Source: Candidatus Chryseobacterium colombiense (GTDB lineage Bacteria > Bacteroidota > Bacteroidia > Flavobacteriales > Weeksellaceae). From it: a stretch of 64,000 nucleotides of DNA. The stretch is from contig CP119310.1 of assembly GCA_029203185.1 (NCBI GenBank), positions 1,798,001 to 1,862,000 of the forward strand, in the 5' to 3' direction. The translations under genes were made by a program, and so were the position numbers. The notes below the pieces were generated by a model. It saw only the letters and a list, made by a program, of their open reading frames with translations. It made no database searches and had not been told where the DNA came from. Shown here in pieces: positions 34,370-42,014 of the stretch. Every line of letters begins with the position of its first letter. The first letter of the stretch is position 1.

Positions 34370-34403
34370 AGTTTCGGCGGGCAAAGCCCGCCGAAACTTT
34401 TTT
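34370..34403 (+). terminator. GC-rich hairpin 2 (plus-strand terminator)
   Basis: AGTTTCGGCGGGC (34370-34382), loop AAA, perfect inverse arm to 34398, then TTTTTT. Probably ends the thioesterase gene. Its arms resemble hairpin 1 in the GTTTC and GGCG blocks. Confidence 0.85.
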
Positions 34404-34439
34404 ATTATAGCCCTATAATTTTAGTCCTTATTTTATAAA

Positions 34440-35030
34440 TTATCTCAAAACTTTCTCAGATTCAAGGCTAAGATTTAATAAATGGTGAAACGCCTCTCCC
34501 ATTTCATCAGAAGCTCTCACAATGGCATTTTCCAGCATATTTCTGATTTGTTTTTCCGTTACCCCGGCTTCTGTCCAGCTTTTTCCTGAAGTATGGGAAT
34601 TCAGGATGAAAGGCATGATTCTGTCGATCGCACAGGCAAAAATAGCATCCGGAGTTTTTTCTTCTTCGAATTCCAGCCACAGATTAAAGAATTCTGTACG
34701 CAAAGGTTCATCTAAAATTCCAAAAATCTTTTGAGCAGAAATTTTCTCTCTTTCAAATTTACCCACCATTGCTGCTTCATCAAATAAGAATGTATCTCCG
34801 GCTTCTATTTCCACCAAATCGTGAATGGAAAGCATTCTTATGACTCTTAATAAATCAATATCTGCCCTGTTTTTCGCGTAAGGAAAAAGAATCTGGGCTA
34901 AGATAATAATCTGCCATGAGTGTTCCGCCGTATTTTCTCTTCTGGTATCATCTGCGTTATAATTTCTTCTTTGTACATTTTTCAGGGTATCTACTGCCAA
35001 GATAAAATCAATCTCCTTCTGTATCTTCAT
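34440..35030 (-). CDS. HD domain-containing hydrolase (YfbR/HDDC2-like)
   Basis: A 196-residue HD-superfamily phosphohydrolase. Metal ligands are visible: H37 in AEHSWQ, H70-D71 in SIHDLVEIEAGD, and a later aspartate in CAIDRIMPF. This is the pattern of YfbR and HDDC2 5'-deoxynucleotidases, which dephosphorylate deoxynucleoside monophosphates. Transcribed alone on the minus strand and ended by the GC-rich hairpin at 34317. Confidence 0.87.
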   Translation of the reverse strand: MKIQKEIDFILAVDTLKNVQRRNYNADDTRRENTAEHSWQIIILAQILFPYAKNRADIDLLRVIRMLSIHDLVEIEAGDTFLFDEAAMVGKFEREKISAQKIFGILDEPLRTEFFNLWLEFEEEKTPDAIFACAIDRIMPFILNSHTSGKSWTEAGVTEKQIRNMLENAIVRASDEMGEAFHHLLNLSLESEKVLR

Positions 35031-35333
35031 GCTTGTAATATTTATTTATTCGAATCCATTCATAGAATTTCATCAAAATTTCCGATATAAAAATACGAAA
35101 TTTTAAAATTTTCAGAGAATTTTTCAATTCAAATAAAGAGTATCCAAAAACTTAATAAAATTTATTTTACTGATTTACAATTAATTAAACAAAAATATTT
35201 TAAAAATTCACTACTTTGTATTGCATAATACCATTTTATTTACATATCTTTGTAATGTAAAATCGAAATAGGATCAACTAGCTAGGTTCCGAAATTCGAA
35301 AATTATATAACTAATTAACAAAACTTATTAAAG
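35031..35333. other. 303-base intergenic region upstream of padR
   Basis: AT-rich divergent spacer. It holds the strong plus-strand promoter at 35221-35252 and a near-consensus minus-strand -7 sequence (TATTTTTA) for the HD gene. No other structure is evident. Confidence 0.5.
35221..35252 (+). promoter_or_regulatory. Full promoter (-33 and -7) before padR-pspC
   Basis: TTG at 35221-35223 and TATCTTTG at 35245-35252 are 21 bases apart, giving a leader of about 75 bases before the padR ATG. Confidence 0.7.
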
Positions 35334-35663
35334 ATGAATACTGAAAATACCAAAGCGCAAATGCGAAAAGGAATTCTGGAATTCTGTATTTTAAGTCTCA
35401 TCAATCATCGTGAAATGTATGTTTCCGACTTAATAGATGAACTGAAAAAAGGAAAACTGGATGTAGTAGAAGGAACACTCTACCCTCTTTTAACAAGATT
35501 AAAAAACGGCGAGTTCCTTTCATACCGATGGGAAGAATCTACAGGAGGACCTCCGAGAAAATACTACCAGATTACAGAAAAAGGTAAATTATTTTTAGAT
35601 GAACTTCAAAATACCTGGAATGAATTAACAGATTCCGTAAATCAAATCACTCAAAAAAATTAA
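35334..35663 (+). CDS. PadR family transcriptional regulator
   Basis: A 109-residue winged-helix regulator of the PadR type: RKGILEFCILSLINHREMYVSDLIDEL, the wing EGTLYPLLTRLKNGEFLSYRW and GGPPRKYYQITEKGK are all diagnostic. It likely represses its own promoter and the downstream pspC-like gene, which follows after 11 bases. The effector (often a phenolic, drug or cell-envelope signal) is unknown. Confidence 0.93.
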   Translation: MNTENTKAQMRKGILEFCILSLINHREMYVSDLIDELKKGKLDVVEGTLYPLLTRLKNGEFLSYRWEESTGGPPRKYYQITEKGKLFLDELQNTWNELTDSVNQITQKN

Positions 35664-35674
35664 AAAACAAAGCT

Positions 35675-37396
35675 ATGAACAAGACACTCTCAATAGGACT
35701 CGCAGGTTTTTCTTTTACCATAGAAGAACACGCATATATAAAGCTTAGCGATTACCTGAATGCACTGAGAAGCTCACTGGATGCTTCAGAAGCTGATGAG
35801 GTAATGCATGACATAGAAATCAGAATGGTGGAAATCTTCAGAGATTCTTTAGGAAAACGTGAAGTAATTAATGACACCGATGTAGAAAGAGTAATTGCAC
35901 AGATCGGATCTCCAGAAAAAATCGAAGAACAGGAGGAAGCTTATTATTCTGAAAAAAATACAAAGAAAACATATTCTTCAGGAACTGAATACACGGATAA
36001 AAAACAATTGTTCCGTGATCCTGAAAGACAAAAAATAGCAGGTGTTTGTGCAGGTTTGGCTCATTATGTAGGAATGGATATTACAGCAATGAGAGCGATC
36101 TGGTTAGGAATTTTCATCTTGGGAATTTTCACAGCAGCCGTTTCTTCGACCCTTGTTTTCCTACTTTACGTAATCCTTTGGGCGGTATTACCAAAAGCAG
36201 AGACAGCAGCAGATTTCCTGAAAATGAAGGGAAAGCCTATGAACTTCGACAATCTTAAGAATGAGTCTAATAAATTGGTACAGTTTGCCAACGAATCTAC
36301 TCAGAGGGTCGGAGAAATCTATAACGAGAACAAGCCTTATATCAATAACGCAGGAAGCGGACTTTGGAATGTATTCCGTTATATCTTGGGTGGAATCTTC
36401 GCATTCATGTCTTTATCTTGCTTAATCGGAGTATTTGTAGTATTCGGCTTCATGGGAGCAGACAGCGATTTCCCTCCTGTAAGCGAAATGAATTTCTATT
36501 TTGACAATGACAGTATGAAATACATCATTATGGCATTGATCACATTAGGAAGCTTGATTCCTGCAATGATCTTCGGATTATTGAGTATCAAATTAATTTC
36601 TCCTAAAACGAAATTGAGAAACACAGGATGGGTAATCGGAGCATTGTTCCTTGCATTGATCTCTTTAGGTACTTACTTCGGAATTAGCATGGCAAGACAG
36701 GAAATGTTCTTAAAAGGTCATAAAGAAGATACTGAAGAAGTTGCCATCAACACAAAATCTGACAGCATTTATGTAGATGTGAAGCAGGTAAATATTCCTC
36801 AAAACTTCAAGGGATACGATAATGATCTTTATTCCGATAAAATCTCAGTATTCAAAAAAGACTGGATCCATGTGGATGTAACAAGAAAAGCGGATATCAA
36901 AACTCCTTATTTGATCATCAAAAAAGAAGCTAAAGGATATAATCTTCCATTGAATGTAAGTGTTCCGGTAGAGGTTGTCAACAACAGGATAATTCTTCCC
37001 AACTTTGTTAAATACCCTTATGAACACAGATTCAGAGATTACAGTATCGATTATGAATTGGTAGTTCCTTTAAAAACAATTGTACTTCCTGCAAAACATG
37101 ATCTTATCAGTTTCGACGGTGATTTAAACGCAGACGGAATCAATGATAATGACCAGGAAAAAGATGAAGATGGAAACATTAAAATTGAAAAGAACAAAAT
37201 CACAGTAAACGGTTCAAGCATTGAATACAATTCTGATGACGAAGACAGCATTATTGTAAACGGTAAAAAAGTACCGAGCAACAAAGCCGATAAAGTAATT
37301 GATTCTATGAAAAACAGTATCAAGAAGATGAAAGGAGGCAATCTGGACATCAAAGTAAACGAAGGTAAAAACGAAATTTCCATACAAACTAAATAA
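35675..37396 (+). CDS. PspC domain-containing membrane protein
   Basis: 573 residues: an N-terminal cytoplasmic region (1-90) resembling the DUF1700/HAAS-like helical segment (SASEADEVMHDIEIRMVEIF-like), a PspC domain (about 112-175, RDPERQKIAGVCAGLAHYVGMD), further membrane helices (about 226-256, 285-310 and 320-341) and a long extracytoplasmic C-terminal beta-rich part ending in a Lys/Asn-rich tail. Together with PadR this forms a likely envelope-stress module. The exact signal is unknown. Confidence 0.88.
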   Translation: MNKTLSIGLAGFSFTIEEHAYIKLSDYLNALRSSLDASEADEVMHDIEIRMVEIFRDSLGKREVINDTDVERVIAQIGSPEKIEEQEEAYYSEKNTKKTYSSGTEYTDKKQLFRDPERQKIAGVCAGLAHYVGMDITAMRAIWLGIFILGIFTAAVSSTLVFLLYVILWAVLPKAETAADFLKMKGKPMNFDNLKNESNKLVQFANESTQRVGEIYNENKPYINNAGSGLWNVFRYILGGIFAFMSLSCLIGVFVVFGFMGADSDFPPVSEMNFYFDNDSMKYIIMALITLGSLIPAMIFGLLSIKLISPKTKLRNTGWVIGALFLALISLGTYFGISMARQEMFLKGHKEDTEEVAINTKSDSIYVDVKQVNIPQNFKGYDNDLYSDKISVFKKDWIHVDVTRKADIKTPYLIIKKEAKGYNLPLNVSVPVEVVNNRIILPNFVKYPYEHRFRDYSIDYELVVPLKTIVLPAKHDLISFDGDLNADGINDNDQEKDEDGNIKIEKNKITVNGSSIEYNSDDEDSIIVNGKKVPSNKADKVIDSMKNSIKKMKGGNLDIKVNEGKNEISIQTK

Positions 37397-37518
37397 TTAA
37401 CTGCAGAGAGTGGCAGAAGGTGTGAATGAATAACACAACCGTTTGAAATTCACACTCTTCTTCTCTCACACAAAATAAAAAATATAAATATTTAGTTCTC
37501 TATGTAAATAAAAATCTT

Positions 37519-37526
37519 TACATTTG
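37519..37526 (+). promoter_or_regulatory. -7 promoter element before 20-codon peptide gene
   Basis: TACATTTG, exact TAnnTTTG, 47 bases before the ATG at 37574. Confidence 0.55.
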
Positions 37527-37573
37527 TATAACAAAAAATCATAACCAAAACACTCAATAAAATATCAATAATC

Positions 37574-37636
37574 ATGGTACAACTGGCACTAGAAATTGTA
37601 ATGAAAATTGTTGATTTAATCAGCAGTCTATTTTAA
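37574..37636 (+). CDS. Putative 20-residue amphipathic helical peptide
   Basis: ATG-to-TAA frame of 20 codons, too short for routine gene calling. Apart from Q3, E7, K11, D14 and S17/S18 all residues are hydrophobic (M, V, L, A, I, F). The polar positions recur every three to four residues, so a helix would have one narrow polar face, as in surface-binding or pore-forming peptides. It has its own exact -7 element upstream and a terminator 28 bases downstream. No Shine-Dalgarno site is seen, which is normal in this phylum. Function unknown; could be a membrane-active peptide, a small toxin or a signalling peptide. Confidence 0.5.
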   Translation: MVQLALEIVMKIVDLISSLF

Positions 37637-37653
37637 GAGCGATAATATTTCAA

Positions 37654-37661
37654 TATATTTG
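37654..37661 (+). promoter_or_regulatory. -7 promoter element before plsC-like gene
   Basis: TATATTTG, exact TAnnTTTG, 49 bases before the ATG at 37711. Its start site would fall at the edge of the terminator hairpin. Confidence 0.4.
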
Positions 37662-37664
37662 TAG

Positions 37665-37693
37665 AGTATAACCGTTTTGGTTATACTTTTTTG
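37665..37693 (+). terminator. Intrinsic terminator after peptide gene
   Basis: AGTATAACC (37665-37673), loop GTTTT, GGTTATACT (37679-37687), then TTTTTTG. Confidence 0.8.
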
Positions 37694-37710
37694 TTTTTAA
37701 TTCAAACGAT

Positions 37711-38307
37711 ATGAGAAAGCTGATTGGCAAACTGATGCTAAAACTAATGGGTTGGAAAGTCGTCTTACAAGGCGATCCTAAAAGCCTGAACAGATGTATT
37801 CTGGTAGTGGCACCCCATACTCACAATATGGAATATATTCTGGGAAATCTTGCCTATTGGTCATTGGAAAAGCCTTTAAAAGTAATCATTAAGGATGCTC
37901 ATACAAAAGCTTGGTATGGTGGATTGGTAAAAGGTTTGGGCGGAATCGGTATTGATAGAAGCCAAAAAAATGACCTGATTAACTTCGTGGCTCAACAATT
38001 TGCAAAAAAAGATTTCAGTCTGGTAATTACTCCGGAAGGTACAAGAAGCTGGGTTCCGAAATGGAGAAAAGGGTTCTATCATATGGCTTTGGCAGCAAAA
38101 GTTCCTATCGTTTTAGCGGCAGGAGATTTTAAAAGAAAAATAATTTATCTGGGCTACACTATTCCTTACGAAAGAATTGCTTCCACTCCTTTTGTTGAAA
38201 TCATGGAAGAAATCCAGAATTACTATATCAAAAATGATATTGTTCCGAAAATTCCTGAAAACTGGAATCCTAATATTATAGGAAATGATACTGACGCTAG
38301 AAGCTAG
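37711..38307 (+). CDS. 1-acyl-glycerol-3-phosphate acyltransferase-like protein
   Basis: A 198-residue PlsC-superfamily protein that transfers acyl groups to a glycerolipid or related acceptor. The substrate-binding TPEGTRS is at 107-113. The catalytic HX4D block is replaced by H36-x4-E41 (PHTHNMEY), a variant found in a distinct small acyltransferase group. The C-terminal codons run into a heptamer tandem repeat that contains the stop codon, so the last residues (ARS) derive from that repeat. Confidence 0.82.
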   Translation: MRKLIGKLMLKLMGWKVVLQGDPKSLNRCILVVAPHTHNMEYILGNLAYWSLEKPLKVIIKDAHTKAWYGGLVKGLGGIGIDRSQKNDLINFVAQQFAKKDFSLVITPEGTRSWVPKWRKGFYHMALAAKVPIVLAAGDFKRKIIYLGYTIPYERIASTPFVEIMEEIQNYYIKNDIVPKIPENWNPNIIGNDTDARS

Positions 38308-38337
38308 AAGCTAGAAGCTAGAAGCTAGAAGCTAGAA
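38296..38337. repeat. GCTAGAA heptamer tandem repeat (six copies)
   Basis: Six perfect copies of GCTAGAA beginning inside the plsC-like gene and containing its TAG stop. Because the stop sits in the second unit, changes in copy number would normally not alter the protein. Confidence 0.95.
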
Positions 38338-38384
38338 GCAAAATTACTTTTTACTTTTTATCAACAAAAAATCACACTTTCACT

Positions 38385-38816
38385 ATGTATAAAGATAAAA
38401 CCAAAGAAGAAATATTAACATTCATAAATAACTGGGGCGACGAAACTTTTGCCAAAACGCTTGAAATAAAATTTACGGATATTGATCTGGAAAATGAAAC
38501 TTTAACAGCTACAATGCCCGTATTGCCTAGAATACATCAGCCTTTCGGAATTATGCATGGCGGAGCAAGCTGTGTTCTGGCAGAAACAATGGGTTCTAGC
38601 CTGTCTAATATTTTTATCGACGGAGAGAAATATTATGGCGTAGGAACCAATATCAATACCAATCATTTAAGAAGTAAAAAAGACGGACTGGTAACAGCTA
38701 TTGCACGTTTTATTAGAAAAGGAAGAACAATGCACGTTTCCGAAATTGAAATTCGTGATGAAAAAGGACAATTGATAAGCCATACTACCATGACCAATAA
38801 TATCATCAACAGATAA
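38385..38816 (+). CDS. PaaI family hotdog thioesterase
   Basis: A 143-residue hotdog thioesterase of the PaaI/MenI group: RIHQPFGIMHGGASCVLAE has the conserved asparagine-equivalent and active-site helix glutamate, followed by GVGTNINTNHL. It may act on 1,4-dihydroxy-2-naphthoyl-CoA in menaquinone synthesis, fitting the isochorismate synthase gene 3.2 kb away on the same strand, although another acyl-CoA is equally possible. Followed by a strong terminator. Confidence 0.85.
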   Translation: MYKDKTKEEILTFINNWGDETFAKTLEIKFTDIDLENETLTATMPVLPRIHQPFGIMHGGASCVLAETMGSSLSNIFIDGEKYYGVGTNINTNHLRSKKDGLVTAIARFIRKGRTMHVSEIEIRDEKGQLISHTTMTNNIINR

Positions 38817-38836
38817 GAAATTCAAAACAATTACAT

Positions 38837-38863
38837 AAGACTCAAAATATTGAGTCTTTTTTT
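38837..38863 (+). terminator. Intrinsic terminator after PaaI-type gene
   Basis: AAGACTCAA and TTGAGTCTT pair around a four-base loop and run into TTTTTTT. Confidence 0.85.
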
Positions 38864-38927
38864 ATATACTTGCTGCAACCTTTTAATTTTTTCTCATCTT
38901 ATATATAGAAAATAAAAAGCTATTTAT

Positions 38928-40001
38928 ATGAAAAAACTATTATCTCCTTTTCTTGTCTTTGCTTTATGCATTTTTAATTCTTGTACCAATAACGCAAGTA
39001 CAATGAATGACGAAGTTTCAAAAACACTTACACCATCTTATGATGTATATGTTGCAGGTAAAGATGACAACAAAGCCTGTTATTGGAAAAACACCCTGAA
39101 AACAGATCTTACGAATGGAGCCGATATCATTCCTTTGGAAATAATCGTTCAAAACAGTAATGTATATGTAACAGGATCTAAAGGCTCAACGCCTACAGCG
39201 ATTATGCCTATCCATTTTTTTTGGAAAAACGGAACAAGATATGAAGTTAAGCAGTATCTTCACCTTCCGGCTACTGCACTAAGTGATATTACTGCCTTTA
39301 CAGTATATGAAGGTGATGTCTATTTTGCCGGATATGTGGAAAATCCCAATGCAGTAAATCCATTAGAGAAATATGAACTTTGCTATTGGAAAAACGATGC
39401 TAAAAAGATACTTTCTAAAAGCCAGTACATCCCTACAGTAAAAGGTATTGCTGCAGTAAATTCAACGACAGGTACAGATGTTTATGTATCGGCCAGAATT
39501 ACCGACAATAATCAAAATACAGACAGAGGATATTTTAAAAATTTGACTTTCAATTCTCTGGGCCAATCCAGTGAGGTGTATAATTTTGCAAAAAACAATA
39601 ACGGACTGCATCTTCTATATCTTAAAAATAGCAACCAATATTACTCCAAAAATATTTTCACCAATTCAGATGTATATGTTGGAAATAATATCAACCCAGT
39701 AGGCGCTCTGGGACATTTAGTATCCGACAAAGGATCGAATGATCTTTATACTTATGAATTGGGAAATAATTATTACAAAAACAATACTTTAGTTTCTACT
39801 AATTTTTCATCTCTCACTAATATTCAAAATATGTTTGTGCTTAATAATAATATTTATATGATTAAATATAGTATTTCCAATGGCACTTACACCGGAAAAG
39901 TATATATAAACAGTGTGGAAGCTCAAACTATTACGAGCCTACAAAACAGTTCACAAAACTTCACAGGTACTTTCAATGCAGTGTATGTCGTAGAAAATTA
40001 A
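38928..40001 (+). CDS. Lipoprotein, first gene of sigma-factor operon
   Basis: A 357-residue lipoprotein: signal peptide with lipobox FNSC (C19), then repeated blade-like units with the motif CYWKN or FWKNG followed by VYVTG/VYFAG, about 40-50 residues apart, suggesting a beta-propeller. Exact function unknown; such propellers often bind ligands. The sigma-factor gene starts four bases after its stop, so the two are almost certainly co-transcribed. A partial -7 match (TATACTTG, near 38866) lies upstream. Confidence 0.75.
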   Translation: MKKLLSPFLVFALCIFNSCTNNASTMNDEVSKTLTPSYDVYVAGKDDNKACYWKNTLKTDLTNGADIIPLEIIVQNSNVYVTGSKGSTPTAIMPIHFFWKNGTRYEVKQYLHLPATALSDITAFTVYEGDVYFAGYVENPNAVNPLEKYELCYWKNDAKKILSKSQYIPTVKGIAAVNSTTGTDVYVSARITDNNQNTDRGYFKNLTFNSLGQSSEVYNFAKNNNGLHLLYLKNSNQYYSKNIFTNSDVYVGNNINPVGALGHLVSDKGSNDLYTYELGNNYYKNNTLVSTNFSSLTNIQNMFVLNNNIYMIKYSISNGTYTGKVYINSVEAQTITSLQNSSQNFTGTFNAVYVVEN

Positions 40002-40005
40002 ATGA

Positions 40006-41100
40006 ATGGCAAAAATAAAAACTGACTGGCAAAAAATCTATCTCGATTATTCCCCAAAACTTTTGGGGATTTGTCGTAGATATATCCCGGATCTTTACAT
40101 TGCAGAAGATATCATACAGGACAGCTTCATTACCGCCATGCAAAAAGACCATCAGCTTCACGATGAAAAGGCTCTTTTTGGCTGGTTAAAAAAAATTGTA
40201 ATCAACAATTCTTTACAGTATTTAAGAAAATTCAGCAAAGACAACTTTATCAATACCGAAGCTTTGGAAATTCCAGATACGTACTCAGAAATGGAACATC
40301 ATTCCCAGGAAGAAAAAAACATCTTCATTTATGATTTCTCGAATGAAGAATTATTGTCATCTATCGACAGCCTTCCGCCTCATCATAGATCTGTTTTCAA
40401 TTTATACTTTATTGAAAACCATTCCCACGCAGAAATTGCCGGTTTATTAGGAATTACGATAAACACTTCAAAATCTCATCTTTTGCGGGCTAAAAAATCT
40501 ATTCAAACCTACTTGCTCAATCATATTATCAATCCCAACACTCCTAAAAATAAAACAGCACAACTGCTTGTCATTTTTGGATTGGGAGGACTATTGTGGG
40601 CACAAACCTTCCGCAGTAAATTTTCAGATTTCCACATCACAACCTCTAAAAAACTGGAAGTTCCTGAAAATATAACAATCAAAACGCCTACATTTCATTC
40701 TTCACAATCAAACTTAAAAAAGAAAGTGATCATCACTTCAACCTGCATAATCATTATTATTTCCTCATTATTTTTATTGAACACACAGAACCATCTGTTT
40801 TTTCAGAATCACTCGATTCATACTGATTCAATCCAGAGAAAAAATAAGGTAATTTCTGAAAACAGATATCTAAAAGAGAAATCCGATTCCGAAAGAAGTA
40901 CACCAGCAAAGACAATTAACTCTTCCATAAAAACCAAGCAGAATAAAGCAGAAAAGCTCACTATCGCTGAAGAAAAAAGTATTAAAGACAAGGGACGAAC
41001 ACAAAAAATACTTCTCAAAGACACTATAAAAGAAACTTCTCAAAAAGTGATTATTGTGAAAAAAATCATCAAAAGAGATACTATATTTGTAGAAAGATAA
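40006..41100 (+). CDS. ECF-type sigma factor with C-terminal membrane anchor
   Basis: 364 residues. Sigma region 2 (about 10-78: YIPDLYIAEDIIQDSFITAM and FGWLKKIVINNSLQYLRK) and region 4 (about 115-172: LPPHHRSVFNLYFIENHSHAEIAGLLG with its HTH) give a normal ECF sigma factor, but the protein goes on for about 190 residues: a hydrophobic stretch (185-200), a clear membrane helix (241-258) and a charged tail of about 105 residues ending KRDTIFVER. ECF factors normally stop near residue 180. It lies between a lipoprotein gene (4-base gap) and an outer membrane protein gene (12-base gap), with no separate anti-sigma gene. Confidence 0.85.
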   Translation: MAKIKTDWQKIYLDYSPKLLGICRRYIPDLYIAEDIIQDSFITAMQKDHQLHDEKALFGWLKKIVINNSLQYLRKFSKDNFINTEALEIPDTYSEMEHHSQEEKNIFIYDFSNEELLSSIDSLPPHHRSVFNLYFIENHSHAEIAGLLGITINTSKSHLLRAKKSIQTYLLNHIINPNTPKNKTAQLLVIFGLGGLLWAQTFRSKFSDFHITTSKKLEVPENITIKTPTFHSSQSNLKKKVIITSTCIIIIISSLFLLNTQNHLFFQNHSIHTDSIQRKNKVISENRYLKEKSDSERSTPAKTINSSIKTKQNKAEKLTIAEEKSIKDKGRTQKILLKDTIKETSQKVIIVKKIIKRDTIFVER

Positions 41101-41112
41101 ACTTATCGAGCC

Positions 41113-42006
41113 ATGTTTTTAAAAAAGACTCTTTTCCTTTTTTGTCTCATCACCATCAACTTTTCATGGGCGCAAAAAAAGAAAAAAATAGATACGGTAT
41201 ATGTTTATGAAAAAGTGATTGTACACGATACGGTTTATCTGGAAAAACCTTTACGATTAAAATCAGCCAATCTAGTTATAGCTCCGTTAACGATTTCTCA
41301 AAAGGAAATAAAAGACCTATACCAGGAAAATATCGACAAACAAAAGTCTGAGAAAAAGGCAAAACGCAAAATTTTCAATACATTCCAATATGGTGTGGAA
41401 GCCGGAGTAGGATTTAAAAAATCCGCCTGGACAGCATTTGTGTCCGAAAATAAGCAACAGTTCGGCGAAAATTTAGGAATCTGGATTTCCAGAAACTTAT
41501 TTGCATCTCCTTTATCTCTGTTTCTTTTAGCAAATATTTACCATTGGAATTCCACTTTTGATCTGGATGCCAATAAAGAAGATACCCTTCTCAATGGATT
41601 TTATTTTACCACAGATCAGCAGCCTTTATTATTTCAGCGTTTTAACAACAAACATTTCGAATACGCTTTACAGTTAAAAATTGCCTATGAATGGAAAAAT
41701 ATCCGCCCTTTTGCCGGTATCTTAGCCAATCATAATGTATACAAAATGCAGTTTCTGGTTCCTAACAATAATATTCTGAATAAATTAGACGATTTTAAGA
41801 GCCAGCAAACCAACATCGGATTTTCATTAGGACTACAATACAGGGTTTTAAAACATTTTCTTGTTTTTGCGGAATATCAACACTACCAAATGAAAAACAT
41901 TTCGCTAAAAAACAGCTCTTTTGATTTTGACATTTTTAAGACTAATAATACCTTTGCAGAAAGTAAAATCAACTTCGGAATTTCTTATGTCATCTCCAAG
42001 ATCTGA
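41113..42006 (+). CDS. Putative outer membrane beta-barrel protein, third gene of sigma operon
   Basis: A 297-residue protein with signal peptide (1-21, ending SWAQ), a lysine-rich start, a motif DTVYVYEKVIVHDTVYLEK (27-45) and then about eight amphipathic strands that look like a small outer membrane barrel (about 85-297, ending GISYVISKI). The N-terminal motif resembles the end of the sigma factor tail (KVIIVKKIIKRDTIFVE), suggesting a shared interaction surface in the periplasm. Function unknown; context suggests sensor or target of the sigma factor. Confidence 0.72.
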   Translation: MFLKKTLFLFCLITINFSWAQKKKKIDTVYVYEKVIVHDTVYLEKPLRLKSANLVIAPLTISQKEIKDLYQENIDKQKSEKKAKRKIFNTFQYGVEAGVGFKKSAWTAFVSENKQQFGENLGIWISRNLFASPLSLFLLANIYHWNSTFDLDANKEDTLLNGFYFTTDQQPLLFQRFNNKHFEYALQLKIAYEWKNIRPFAGILANHNVYKMQFLVPNNNILNKLDDFKSQQTNIGFSLGLQYRVLKHFLVFAEYQHYQMKNISLKNSSFDFDIFKTNNTFAESKINFGISYVISKI

Positions 42007-42014
42007 TTTTAAAA

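Larger units (their letters stand above)
37397..37710. other. 314-base region between pspC-like and plsC-like genes
   Basis: Contains an imperfect inverted repeat (arms 37415-37427 and 37448-37461, one-base bulge, 20-base loop, no T tract), a -7 element (37519-37526), the 20-codon peptide gene (37574-37636), a second -7 element (37654-37661) and a terminator hairpin (37665-37693). Confidence 0.65.
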
